The notes beneath the pieces were generated by a model. The model was not told the origin of the DNA and did not search any database. It saw nothing but the letters and a program-made list of their open reading frames with translations. This document shows positions 43,159-53,410 of a stretch of DNA of 64,000 bases, piece after piece. The translations under genes were made by a program, and so were the position numbers. Positions within the stretch are counted from its first letter, which is position 1. Each line of letters begins with the position of its first letter. The stretch comes from Gammaproteobacteria bacterium (lineage in GTDB: Bacteria > Pseudomonadota > Gammaproteobacteria > Eutrophobiales > Eutrophobiaceae): the NCBI GenBank assembly GCA_026710545.1, contig JAPOQU010000019.1, positions 44,611-108,610 of the forward strand, written 5' to 3'.

Positions 43159-44225
43159 ATTCAAATTCCACGACGCCGGCAGGAGCGCTGGTGGTGGGCA
43201 GTGTGCCGCTGAAAAATTGTGACGAAGTTTTTACTTTAAGTTCTGGGGTCCTGGGAAATCACCTGAGACGCATACCCGATGGCGAAACGGCTGAGCGCGG
43301 TAACTGGATCTTGTTTCAGCATGAGCTTTTTTCCGGTAGCCCGCAATTTGAGTTTGTAAGGGCGCCAGCGAAGGACGATGTCTACGAAGAGGAATTTGAA
43401 TGGGCGCGGCTTCGCGCGGATGTTTCAATAGATGACCTGGATCTGGGTACCCTCGGTTACGCGGAAGTAGCGGATGCTTCTTTTGAACGATTTTGCAGTT
43501 TAAAAGACAAACGAGTGATTTCACCGAGCACTCGTTTCCAGGTTTCCTTGCCCACGCCTTTGGCCGTGATCATGTCGTTTGTTCACCGGGATCATCGTCA
43601 CTTGATTGAACCCGCGTACCAACAGCGTTTAGTAGCTGAACTTGAAACGATAATCGATACCATTCCGCCGGCTGAGCTGGCAATACAATGGGATATCGCC
43701 CTCGAGATGGCGCTGTGGGAGGGTATGGTGGAGTCTTATTTTTCACCGATGAAGCAGGGAATTACCGATCGTTTATCGGAACTGGTCAATCTGGTCCCCG
43801 CTGAAGTGGAAGTGGGGATGCACCTGTGCTACGGCAGTTACAAGGACAAGCATTTTAAGGAACCCGAAGATGTCGCCAACATGGTTGAACTGACAAACGG
43901 CGTAATGGCAGGCTTAAATCGTGAATTAACCTGGCTGCATATGCCCGTGCCGGTCGAACGTGATGATGAGAGCTACTACGAAGCCCTCCCGGGATTGAAC
44001 AAATCAATGATAACTGAAGTATACCTGGGTCTTGTCCACGATAGTGATGGTGTTTCCGGCACAAACAAACGTATCAACACGGCAAGCAGGTTCCTGCCTG
44101 AGTTCGGTGTGGCCACGGAATGTGGAATGGGGCGTTGTGATCCGAAACGAGTTCCAGGTTTATTACAGATTCACGCTGACGTCGCCAATCCTGTAAAAGG
44201 ATTAACCACGCGTAAGCCGTCGTAA
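43155..44225 (+). CDS. MetE-like cobalamin-independent methyltransferase family protein 2
   Basis: 356 residues from ATG 43155, whose ATGA overlaps the dehalogenase stop, implying translational coupling. The start VVGSVPLKNCDEVF is the MetE-type GSxP entry to the barrel. A probable zinc site is H-x-C in VGMHLCYGSYKDKH with the distal Cys in ATECGMGRC. It is only distantly similar to the MetE-like gene at 5154. The coupling suggests that a methyl or thiol transfer belongs to the dehalogenation route, but the reaction is unknown. Confidence 0.7.
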   Translation: MNSNSTTPAGALVVGSVPLKNCDEVFTLSSGVLGNHLRRIPDGETAERGNWILFQHELFSGSPQFEFVRAPAKDDVYEEEFEWARLRADVSIDDLDLGTLGYAEVADASFERFCSLKDKRVISPSTRFQVSLPTPLAVIMSFVHRDHRHLIEPAYQQRLVAELETIIDTIPPAELAIQWDIALEMALWEGMVESYFSPMKQGITDRLSELVNLVPAEVEVGMHLCYGSYKDKHFKEPEDVANMVELTNGVMAGLNRELTWLHMPVPVERDDESYYEALPGLNKSMITEVYLGLVHDSDGVSGTNKRINTASRFLPEFGVATECGMGRCDPKRVPGLLQIHADVANPVKGLTTRKPS

Positions 44226-44281
44226 TCCTGCTCGCTGCTCATGTCTTCGGAATAAACGGTATCGCAACCGCAGGCGCGTGC

Positions 44282-44327
44282 TGCCGCCCGTGATTAACGC
44301 TGCCTTACCCTCTAGTCGTTTACTCAT
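44282..44327 (-). pseudogene. Short remnant of an SDR gene N-terminus
   Basis: Leftward from ATG 44325-44327 about 15 codons read MSKRLEGKAALITGG, the start of a classical SDR and close to the first residues of the SDR at 32704 (MDKRLQGKVALITGG). The similarity then ends at once. The rest of the 272-bp gap has no gene, only a dyad at 44386-44427. Confidence 0.5.
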
Positions 44328-44385
44328 TCAATACCATCCGCGGTTCCGGTGAAAGCCGCAACCCGGTCACTAAGAACACGATTAT

Positions 44386-44427
44386 ACGGTAAAGAATGTC
44401 AATCCACCGGATTCTGTTTTTTACCGT
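44386..44427. repeat. Dyad ACGGTAAA ... TTTACCGT upstream of an SDR gene
   Basis: Perfect 8-bp arms at 44386-44393 and 44420-44427, with further GAAT/ATTC pairing inside the 26-nt loop. It lies 80 bp before the SDR start and could be a hairpin or an operator. Confidence 0.4.
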
Positions 44428-44497
44428 AATTCCGTCAAGGAGTAATGATTGACTATAAAGGCGGTTTCATTAGACTGGGAGTTCAACACGAACAAGG

Positions 44498-45777
<1,280 letters not shown>

Positions 45778-45936
45778 CCATCCAAAGTATGCACATAGTC
45801 CGCGCGTATCAGACTGTCTTTCCTGGGAATGACGCAGGGGAACCCGTGACTTTAGTCTACCGTGTAGTGAATGATCGGATGCGCCGGCAACGGGAAATTT
45901 ACCGGATGGTCAAAATAACCGCAGGCGCAATTTAAT

Positions 45937-45964
45937 TTGACTCTTGCCGGGGCGCCTGTATAAT
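45937..45964 (+). promoter_or_regulatory. Sigma70-like promoter of the T4SS/pilus operon
   Basis: TTGACT at 45937-45942 and consensus TATAAT at 45959-45964, separated by 16 bp, lie 20 bp before the VirB4 start. It is the best promoter match I see in the window and stands before a run of about 15 co-directional genes with short gaps or overlaps. Confidence 0.75.
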
Positions 45965-45983
45965 GTATATCTAATGCATTGCA

Positions 45984-48548
45984 ATGAAGTTTGGAGCGAT
46001 TGCAGAACTACCACCTTTACGGACAGCAAAGGGCAGGGATCAGATGAATGGAGAACCGGTAAACAGCTACCACGGCGCATTCAGACCGTATAACGGGTTT
46101 ATACTTTCGTATACAGGCGCTTTGGTAGGCGCCATCGAGATAGACGGTATCGATCCTGACGGGATGTCGCGGAAGGATATAGAGGCATTCTCGATCGTCA
46201 TAAGGAACCTGCTGAATATCCTGCCCCAGTCGATCGTCCTGCAGCAATATTACATCCACTACCGCGATCTGCAGATAGCATTCATACAGCGCAAAAACCC
46301 GGTATGCAACGCGTTAAATCATTACCGGGCGGCCCATCTCAACAAGTTAAATTTGTCAGGAGCAAGATGTGTCCTGTTCGTAGAGATGTATCCCGAACAG
46401 CATGGCCAATCCAGCCTGGCCTTGTTTATTCGCCATTTAATCAGGTCTCTGCAAAACGCAGCATCCAGGGAGTACGTCAGGCGCTTCGTCATGTATGGAC
46501 CGACTCTGTCCGCCTCACAAACAGCCCTGGAAAAACTCGCGGTTGCACTGGAAACAATGCTCCGCGACATCATCAGTTACTGTAGCGGCCTGTTCCGGAT
46601 TCGGCAACTTGACCTAGATGAAACCTACCGGGTAATGAAGTTCCTGACAACGATGGAGGTTAATTACCTGCATTCTGACCTGCGCTGCCCGCAAATTATT
46701 GATACCGATCTGTCTGATGGGGACGTTGCGCCCGTGACCATCAGGGGCATGGATCTATTGCGCATGCACAACCTGTATAAAACCTATACACGGGTACTGT
46801 CGGTGAAGCAATTCAACTTCGATCGCTTTACCCCCGGACTGTTTACCAAAGGTCCGATCAAAACACCGGGTAATTACGTGTTGACTACCCGTTACAAAGG
46901 AATGAGTGAGGCGTCAAGAACCCTGTTTTTTTTCAACCGCAAAAAAGAACTGGAACGGGAGACCATCACTTTTGCGGAATTTATCAAGGGACTGGATGGC
47001 AGTACGGAAAAAGACCGGGAGATGCAGGTCTTTCGTCCTTCACTGATACGGAAATTCCAGGAACTGGACGAAGCGGCTTCACTGCAGGACAACCTGGGAC
47101 TGGTAGCGACCCATGCACTGATTTTTGATACCGATGTTGAGAAACTGGAGAAGACTACGGAACGATTGCAGTCCTCTTTGCAACAGAATCAATTCAGTAT
47201 CCTGTGGGAAACGGTGGCCCAGGTTGATGTTTTTTTTGATCTGCAACCTTGTGCCGATCATCGCGGCAGGTTTTTCAGGGATATCCCGCTGAACACCTCG
47301 CAATTTTCTACCCTGTCGCTGTTCTATAAATCCGCCCAGGGTACAAAACTGATTGAAGACCTGGAGAATGAAGAAGCACAATACATTTTTCTATCCTCGG
47401 ATGATTCGCCATATTATTTTTCGCCTTTCACAGGCGGACGCGGGTTTCTGATCGGCGTAGGACCAGTTCGAAGCGGAAAATCGTTTTTGCGCACCTGCAC
47501 GGGGATTCATTGGTTGAAATACGGTGGCTTCTACCGGGCTATCGATATCGATGCAGGCTCCGAGCCCATAGCCCACGCTTTTGGTACTGATGCCGGTATC
47601 GTGCGCTTCGACGGGGTGGATGATCGCGGCTTCAATTTTTTTTCCCAGGCCGGCGGGCCTGAAGACATGTATTTTATTTCACATCTGAATCAACAACTCA
47701 TGGCGATGATCGGCAGTAACGATTCGGAGGAACTGCGCCACCTTTCCGGCTCCGATCAACTTGCCCTGGACCGTGCGGTAAAGCAGGTATTGAGACTACC
47801 GTTAAACCTGCAGACTTTATCGACCCTGGTAAAACATTGTCCGGGTCCCGTACAAAGGAAATTAATGCGGTTTGTCGGTTCCGGTCCCTACTCCCCGTTA
47901 TTCGACGCGCAATCTGACTCTATAGGGACCATAGACAAGAAAGTAGCCGTCTACAACCTGGCAGGTATCAAGGACGATAACACGGCAAAACCGCTGGTTA
48001 TGGCCGAGATAGCCTACCGGGTATTGAGTTTCTATGAAAACCCTGAGTTCCGCTTATTTCCTAAATGGCTGGATGTGGATGAATGTCACCATATCCTGTC
48101 CAACCCCGGGTTGACCAAGACCTTGCTGTTGGACAGGGTCCGCACCTGGGGAAAATTGCAGGCAGGTATTGGTATGTGGACTCAGTCCGGAATTGAGCTC
48201 GGCAACATCGAAAACTGGGAAGCACTGCGCAGCGCTGCTTCAACTTTTATTTTTACCGCAGACCCTGAGTTGAACACCGATGCCTACCGGTCGATCTTTA
48301 ACCTGAAAGACGGAGAAATGGAAAGCATAAAGGGATTAATCCCAAAAAAGGAATTTTACCTGATACAGCGTGATTTGAATGTATCGAAGAAGTGCATCCT
48401 CTCTGTCGAACCGGAGCAATACGTTCTGTCAACATCCAAACCGGCGGAACAATCCATATATTTTGATAATGTTGAACGCTATGGTTTTGATACCGGCGTC
48501 AGGAAGACCATGGCGGCGCTGGGACTGGGAGGGAGCGCCGATGAATAA
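45984..48548 (+). CDS. virB4: VirB4-family type IV secretion ATPase
   Basis: 854 residues. Energises assembly and substrate passage of the type IV secretion system from the inner membrane. Walker A is G493-P-V-R-S-G-K-S500; Walker B is WLDVDECHH (about 695-703). The N-terminal half (about 40-400) is the divergent VirB4/CagE region; no VirB3 fusion with membrane helices is seen. The next gene overlaps by 8 bp. It is distant from plasmid VirB4 proteins in the N-terminal half. An ATG at 45984 is used; ATG at 46044 (MNGEPVNSYHG) is an alternative start. Confidence 0.85.
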   Translation: MKFGAIAELPPLRTAKGRDQMNGEPVNSYHGAFRPYNGFILSYTGALVGAIEIDGIDPDGMSRKDIEAFSIVIRNLLNILPQSIVLQQYYIHYRDLQIAFIQRKNPVCNALNHYRAAHLNKLNLSGARCVLFVEMYPEQHGQSSLALFIRHLIRSLQNAASREYVRRFVMYGPTLSASQTALEKLAVALETMLRDIISYCSGLFRIRQLDLDETYRVMKFLTTMEVNYLHSDLRCPQIIDTDLSDGDVAPVTIRGMDLLRMHNLYKTYTRVLSVKQFNFDRFTPGLFTKGPIKTPGNYVLTTRYKGMSEASRTLFFFNRKKELERETITFAEFIKGLDGSTEKDREMQVFRPSLIRKFQELDEAASLQDNLGLVATHALIFDTDVEKLEKTTERLQSSLQQNQFSILWETVAQVDVFFDLQPCADHRGRFFRDIPLNTSQFSTLSLFYKSAQGTKLIEDLENEEAQYIFLSSDDSPYYFSPFTGGRGFLIGVGPVRSGKSFLRTCTGIHWLKYGGFYRAIDIDAGSEPIAHAFGTDAGIVRFDGVDDRGFNFFSQAGGPEDMYFISHLNQQLMAMIGSNDSEELRHLSGSDQLALDRAVKQVLRLPLNLQTLSTLVKHCPGPVQRKLMRFVGSGPYSPLFDAQSDSIGTIDKKVAVYNLAGIKDDNTAKPLVMAEIAYRVLSFYENPEFRLFPKWLDVDECHHILSNPGLTKTLLLDRVRTWGKLQAGIGMWTQSGIELGNIENWEALRSAASTFIFTADPELNTDAYRSIFNLKDGEMESIKGLIPKKEFYLIQRDLNVSKKCILSVEPEQYVLSTSKPAEQSIYFDNVERYGFDTGVRKTMAALGLGGSADE

Positions 48549-49446
48549 GATTTGTGAGTCGTTTTTATACTTGTTTAACGGATGGTTCCTACGTATCAGT
48601 CTGTTGCTGCTGGGGACATCCCTCATCTCCGGGGTTCACGCTGCAGGCATCCCGACCGTTGATGTTGGTGTGATTGCAGAACAGATCCGCTCCTTCCAGC
48701 AACAGTTGAAAGACTACGAGACTCAACTGCAACAGGTTGGTCTCAACAGCGAACAATTGGTCACGCTCAACAGGCAATTCAGCCAGACCCTGAAACAATA
48801 CGATGACTACCTGCAGCAGGTAAAGGGATTGCATCGCGTGATATCACGAAAAGACTGGAATGGCCTGTTCCAGACGCTGACAAATTATTACGGTATCAGC
48901 CCCTATTCCCGCATAACCAGGGTTCATGAGATCGGGGACGCCGGCCGCAACGCCATCGATTTAGAGGTGGGCAAGCTATATAACGTGCCGGCGAAGGTCG
49001 ATCAGGTTCGTCACCAAATCTCATCGATCGGCGTTGATCCGGAAGCCTGGGTTACCCAAGCGAAAACGCATCGGGCACGCTATGAAACCTACAGGGACCA
49101 ATTGGAATTTGCAAAAGACAGCAACCGGGAATTACTGGAACGCTATAAAAAGATCGGTATAACAAAAAATAATTTCAACCTGGGCGACAAAAGCGACCTG
49201 AACGCTTTGCAAACGGTTGTAACCAGTAATTTTCATATTATTGATGAATTGCAGGCCATGAACAAAATCCAGAACCTGCGCCTGTTGCATGCCAACCACG
49301 ACTATATACAGGCATTGTCAAAGGCAGAGGCACAACGGCAAGCGGAAGCTGAGCGGCTGAAAAAAGCGGTTGCCCGGAAGAAAACGTCGCAACCCTTTCG
49401 CTGGAGTGACTTGCGCGTATCTCACAAGTACCAGCAGAAAAAATGA
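48541..49446 (+). CDS. virB5: VirB5/TrbJ-like T4SS protein
   Basis: 301 residues. A signal peptide with cleavage near GVHA-AG is followed by long heptad-rich helices (IAEQIRSFQQQLKDYETQLQ, then LVTLNRQFSQTLKQYDDYLQ). This is the layout of TrbJ/VirB5 proteins, which sit at the pilus tip or periplasm. ATG 48541 is chosen over the longer open frame because the signal peptide starts here. Located between virB4 and virB6 as expected. The call rests on position and architecture more than on sequence motifs. Confidence 0.7.
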   Translation: MNKICESFLYLFNGWFLRISLLLLGTSLISGVHAAGIPTVDVGVIAEQIRSFQQQLKDYETQLQQVGLNSEQLVTLNRQFSQTLKQYDDYLQQVKGLHRVISRKDWNGLFQTLTNYYGISPYSRITRVHEIGDAGRNAIDLEVGKLYNVPAKVDQVRHQISSIGVDPEAWVTQAKTHRARYETYRDQLEFAKDSNRELLERYKKIGITKNNFNLGDKSDLNALQTVVTSNFHIIDELQAMNKIQNLRLLHANHDYIQALSKAEAQRQAEAERLKKAVARKKTSQPFRWSDLRVSHKYQQKK

Positions 49447-49557
49447 TTTTTGTATATCGCTGACCTTTGTTTGTCTATGCCGTGAACCCCGCGGATTGGC
49501 ATAAAAAAGGACAGGGACGGTGGAGTAAACAGGACATTGAAAGGAGACTGGAAATAC

Positions 49558-50541
49558 ATGATTAAGAAATTGATGCCAAGTGTATTGCTGTTTTCAACGA
49601 CAACCCCGGTATCGGCAGCACCTATCGACCCTGCCAGTTTCCTGGCGGAATTTTTTAACAACGCAAGCAGGTTATCCGATCAGCTTATCGGTGTGTCGAC
49701 CGAATTGTACCGTTTCTCCGTACTTGAATGGACCACGTTCGCCGTGTTTGCCCTGGTCATTGTCCTGATCAAGTGGACCGTGGGGGCTGCAGCAGTAAAA
49801 GACGTGGTTTTTGTCGTATTGATGATCCTTATCGCGCAGTTCTTGATGCAATCTTACGATCGTGTCCTGGCTGTCCTGTGGGAAATCACTACAGCGCTGT
49901 CTGATGATATCAACCAGAACACCTATGAGGCCTTGAACCTGGAAGCCACGGGTATCAAATCAACCGGCGTCTTCCTGCTCGATATGATTAATCAGGTTAT
50001 GGACCGTATCACGTTTAACCCCTTGTCCGTAAAATCCGGTATTTTTTCCATGTTCGGCGATATTGCCTTAAATATTCGCGACGCAATATTGATGATCCTG
50101 TTCTTTCTCGCGCTGTTGCTCGTTTTCTGCGTTTCCTGGTTCATATCGGTTATCGGTCTGTGGAGCCTGCTGCTCGGTAAGGTTCTGGGGCCAATCTTTA
50201 TTCCATTCCTTATATTCAAACGCGCAAACCCGTATTTTGACGGCTGGCTGAACTTCATGTTGGGTTCCGTTGCTTATTTGATTATTGCCCAGATCAACAT
50301 TGCCTTTACCACCTTGATCATTATCGATCTGTTTGAATCCGCCATTATTGCAGGAGAAATTCAGACACTGAATCCCGAAGACATTCTTCGATTATTCAGC
50401 TATACAGGATTACTGGTGGTAGCCGTGTTTGCAATGTTCAGGACCGACCGGGTAGTGAGTGACCTGATGCAGGGAGGCGCAAGCGCATCAGGAGGGATCA
50501 GCCAGGCAGTCTCCATGCTGGCCACGAAACTGGTGAGATAA
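49558..50541 (+). CDS. virB6: VirB6/TrbL-like inner-membrane T4SS protein
   Basis: 327 residues from ATG 49558, preceded by AAGGAGA, which is its ribosome site. There is an N-terminal signal-like segment (PVSAAPIDPASF), then at least five hydrophobic helices, including AILMILFFLALLLVFCVSWF and GSVAYLIIAQINIAFTTLII. The central amphipathic region and C-terminal GGASASGG tail agree with VirB6/TrbL. It would form part of the inner-membrane channel. Confidence 0.78.
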   Translation: MIKKLMPSVLLFSTTTPVSAAPIDPASFLAEFFNNASRLSDQLIGVSTELYRFSVLEWTTFAVFALVIVLIKWTVGAAAVKDVVFVVLMILIAQFLMQSYDRVLAVLWEITTALSDDINQNTYEALNLEATGIKSTGVFLLDMINQVMDRITFNPLSVKSGIFSMFGDIALNIRDAILMILFFLALLLVFCVSWFISVIGLWSLLLGKVLGPIFIPFLIFKRANPYFDGWLNFMLGSVAYLIIAQINIAFTTLIIIDLFESAIIAGEIQTLNPEDILRLFSYTGLLVVAVFAMFRTDRVVSDLMQGGASASGGISQAVSMLATKLVR

Positions 50542-50545
50542 GTCG

Positions 50546-51286
50546 ATGGAGACAACGGCAAGGACAATAGGGAAGCTGCCTGGCGGGCTTGTGAAACAAC
50601 TCAATCCCGACAATATCCCGGGACTGGTGGTTACCAACAACAGGTTGCTGCTCAGCAATCTCGTCTTATTGCTGGCGTTTGTCTGCGCCGTTGCGTACGC
50701 CGTTACCGTTACTTTTGTGGCAAAGAACAATGAAAAACTTATCTATGTCAAATTGGCCCCGGACGGCACCTGGTTTGTCGATACCCAGTTTGCGCATAAG
50801 GATGAAACGGACTTTTTCCCGGCTACTATTGATCACTTGTTGAGTAGCTACGTCACGCGCCGTTTCCGTGAAGATCCCGCCACCGTAAGGAATGATTACG
50901 GCTATGCGCTGGTGTTGATGGACACGGGATTGGCGCAGTATTTCAAATCACCCTCGGGGTTTGATGCCGCAGGTAAGGCAGCGCAAATCAGGGCGTGTAC
51001 AAATTGCAGTATCAAGGAGGTTGAAGTCCGGAATATCTACCATTTCGACATAGACCGCCTGTCTGGCGGTAACCCTGATGACACCACCTACAGGACCAAC
51101 GTGTATATCAACGAATTGCTACGGTCGTCCTCCGATAACACGGTACTGAATTCCGGGCGGGCGATTATCACTCTGCGCTGGCGCCTGTCACCAAAATCGA
51201 CACTATCCAGGGAAAGAAACCTGTTGATGGCCAACCCTATCGGCTTGAAAATTATTGAGGAAAAAATTCTCGATGACCCGGCTTAG
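50546..51286 (+). CDS. virB8: VirB8-like T4SS protein
   Basis: 246 residues with a single membrane helix at about 35-58 (LLLSNLVLLLAFVCAVAYAV) and a periplasmic NTF2-like domain. This is the bitopic plan of VirB8/TrbF. It lies 4 bp after virB6 and overlaps virB9 by 14 bp. The two Cys in RACTNCSIKEV are unusual for the family. It nucleates assembly of the core complex. Confidence 0.72.
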   Translation: METTARTIGKLPGGLVKQLNPDNIPGLVVTNNRLLLSNLVLLLAFVCAVAYAVTVTFVAKNNEKLIYVKLAPDGTWFVDTQFAHKDETDFFPATIDHLLSSYVTRRFREDPATVRNDYGYALVLMDTGLAQYFKSPSGFDAAGKAAQIRACTNCSIKEVEVRNIYHFDIDRLSGGNPDDTTYRTNVYINELLRSSSDNTVLNSGRAIITLRWRLSPKSTLSRERNLLMANPIGLKIIEEKILDDPA

Positions 51287-52097
51287 TTATTTTTTATTAC
51301 TCGTTGTCATCACCATTAACGGTTATGCAGAAGGGGAGTCGTGCCGCGTCGTCAATTATGAGAAACACAAGTTCGTCCGCATCAAATCCAGGCTGCACCA
51401 CGGTACCCATATAGAACTGCCGGAACTTCTGATAGCCAGACCTGTGACGGGAAACCGGGACTTGTGGGACGTCGAAGGCGAAAACAGGCATATTTTCGTT
51501 AAACCGAATGACCCCGGGACCAAGGAAGGCAGCAGTACGACGATCACTGCAGTCTCCCAAAGCAATCGCTCCTACCATTTCATGGTGGAACGTTCGGATA
51601 ATGATTTCGATTTGTGCGTGGTCATTTCACAAGACGGCGGGTTTTTACCCCAGGGCGCATTTTCCGGTTTTACCCGGCGTAACGATGAGCAGACAGCATT
51701 GTACCAGGAGCAAATCAATGCTTTGCAGATCCGGCTGGACGAAGAGGAGCACGCGCATGCAGAGAAGATTTCTGCTGCCATAGATGAGTACAGAACCCAG
51801 TTGTTCACAGGTTACAGCTGGAAAGGCGGTCGCCCTCCTTTTGGGAAAGAACTGGTTACGGACGTCTACGACGACGGCAGGTTTACCTATATCCGGGTAC
51901 GCCACAACCTGGAGGGCACCATGTCGTTGTTTGCCGAAAACAACGGCAAGGAACAGTTCATTGACTTTAAATACGACGAAAATAAACGGATCTACATTGT
52001 GACCGGAATCTACAACCGTATCTACATGAAAGCAGATGCAAAAATGCAGATCGTCATAACCCGCGTCGAGGGTTCCCGTTCACAACGTGATTTATAA
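51273..52097 (+). CDS. virB9: VirB9/CagX-like T4SS protein
   Basis: 274 residues from ATG 51273, chosen for its signal peptide (MTRLSYFLLLVVITINGYAE). A central coiled coil (about 140-175, EQTALYQEQINALQIRLDEE) separates an N-terminal beta domain from a C-terminal domain (SWKGGRPPFGKELVTDVYDD, FTYIRVRHNL) typical of VirB9. It forms the outer-membrane ring with VirB10. An upstream ATG/other start would extend it needlessly into virB8. Confidence 0.75.
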   Translation: MTRLSYFLLLVVITINGYAEGESCRVVNYEKHKFVRIKSRLHHGTHIELPELLIARPVTGNRDLWDVEGENRHIFVKPNDPGTKEGSSTTITAVSQSNRSYHFMVERSDNDFDLCVVISQDGGFLPQGAFSGFTRRNDEQTALYQEQINALQIRLDEEEHAHAEKISAAIDEYRTQLFTGYSWKGGRPPFGKELVTDVYDDGRFTYIRVRHNLEGTMSLFAENNGKEQFIDFKYDENKRIYIVTGIYNRIYMKADAKMQIVITRVEGSRSQRDL

Positions 52098-52100
52098 ACA

Positions 52101-53399
52101 ATGACGACAAGTGACCAGGAGATCAACCAGGTCGAGGAGCAGCCGGCGACCTATAACAGGAATTTCCAGATCATGCTGATTACCGGCTTGGTTTTTGTCG
52201 TGGTTGTTATGGTTTACGCGTCCTTGTTCCGCTCAAGTCCGGGTAACGAAAAATTAGAAGAACAAGTGCAACGGGAAATCAGGAAACAAACGCTCTCCGG
52301 TCCGGAGCAGGAATTCAGGGAACGAATAAAAAGTCAGGAGCAACGCCTGCAAAAACAAAGAGAACAGGATATATCGAAGCAAAAGGAATACATCGATGAA
52401 AAGACCAACGAACTGTTGCAAAACAACGAACAGGTTCTGCAGGACTTATTGAGCGGGACTAAATCAGCCGTTGAATCCTGGAGCGAAAATGAGCTCGTGA
52501 GGGTGCGCCAATCCAGACAGGCTGATTTCAATTTTGAGTTTTTCACTGGCGTTGCAGGCACAGAGCAGAGGTCCACGGAGATAACAGGTGACAAATTCCT
52601 GCAACGGGAGCAGGCAATACTGGCAGGAATGCAGCAAGAGCTTAACATGAATACGGAACCGCGTAACGCATTAGCCGATTACACACAGAGTGCAAATTTG
52701 TTGACGGATTTGTTGTCTGCGGAAAACCAGGCGCCTGAAACGGGGAAGCATTTTAACCAGGCAGGCCACCCTGAATCTGATCTCCTCCAGCCGCCAGGCA
52801 ATGAATTCAGGTTATTGTCGATTGGTTCGATAATGCAGGCAAAGCTGGACCAGAAAATCATATCTGATTATGCCGGTCCGTACCGGTGCAGGATCGAACA
52901 GAATGTTATGGATGTTACGCAAAAACACGTGTTGATACCTGCCGGCTCCCTGTGTACGGGTCAGGTATTGCAGACCGGATCAGGGCATCCCAACCGCATT
53001 ATCAACAATAGAATGGCTCTATCTGTACGCTGGATAATCAGGCCGGACGGAACCAAGATTAAATTCATCAGCCAGGCCCTGGACCATGAGGGAATCGGCG
53101 CCTTAAAGGGAGAAACCAACTATCACTTCCTGGCCCGCTTCGGTGGCGCGGCAGCGTTTGCCCTGTTATCCAGCGAAACTTCAAGAGCGGACTACAGTAG
53201 CGGTGGGTCCGGAGCGACATTCGAATCCGACGTGGGGCAGGCGTTACGCGACGCCGGCGCTGATCTGACTGCGCCCTACGCCGGTCTCGTTCCGACACAA
53301 ACGTTGAATTATGGTCAGAAACTAAGGCTCTTTGTCTCTGAGGATATGTATATCAGGCCCTGGAGAGACGTTTATCAGCGACTGATGAGCCAACGGTGA
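52101..53399 (+). CDS. virB10: VirB10/TrbI-like T4SS protein
   Basis: 432 residues. A short cytoplasmic part, one helix (about 24-43), a coiled coil (about 55-130) and a C-terminal beta domain typical of TrbI/VirB10 (LIPAGSLCTGQVLQTGSG, LSVRWIIRPDGTKIKF, FGGAAAFALLSS, YGQKLRLFVSED). It spans both membranes and senses ATP use of VirB4. It is followed 11 bp later by the first pilus gene, so both modules share a transcript. Confidence 0.85.
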   Translation: MTTSDQEINQVEEQPATYNRNFQIMLITGLVFVVVVMVYASLFRSSPGNEKLEEQVQREIRKQTLSGPEQEFRERIKSQEQRLQKQREQDISKQKEYIDEKTNELLQNNEQVLQDLLSGTKSAVESWSENELVRVRQSRQADFNFEFFTGVAGTEQRSTEITGDKFLQREQAILAGMQQELNMNTEPRNALADYTQSANLLTDLLSAENQAPETGKHFNQAGHPESDLLQPPGNEFRLLSIGSIMQAKLDQKIISDYAGPYRCRIEQNVMDVTQKHVLIPAGSLCTGQVLQTGSGHPNRIINNRMALSVRWIIRPDGTKIKFISQALDHEGIGALKGETNYHFLARFGGAAAFALLSSETSRADYSSGGSGATFESDVGQALRDAGADLTAPYAGLVPTQTLNYGQKLRLFVSEDMYIRPWRDVYQRLMSQR

Positions 53400-53410
53400 A
53401 GGGACCTGGG

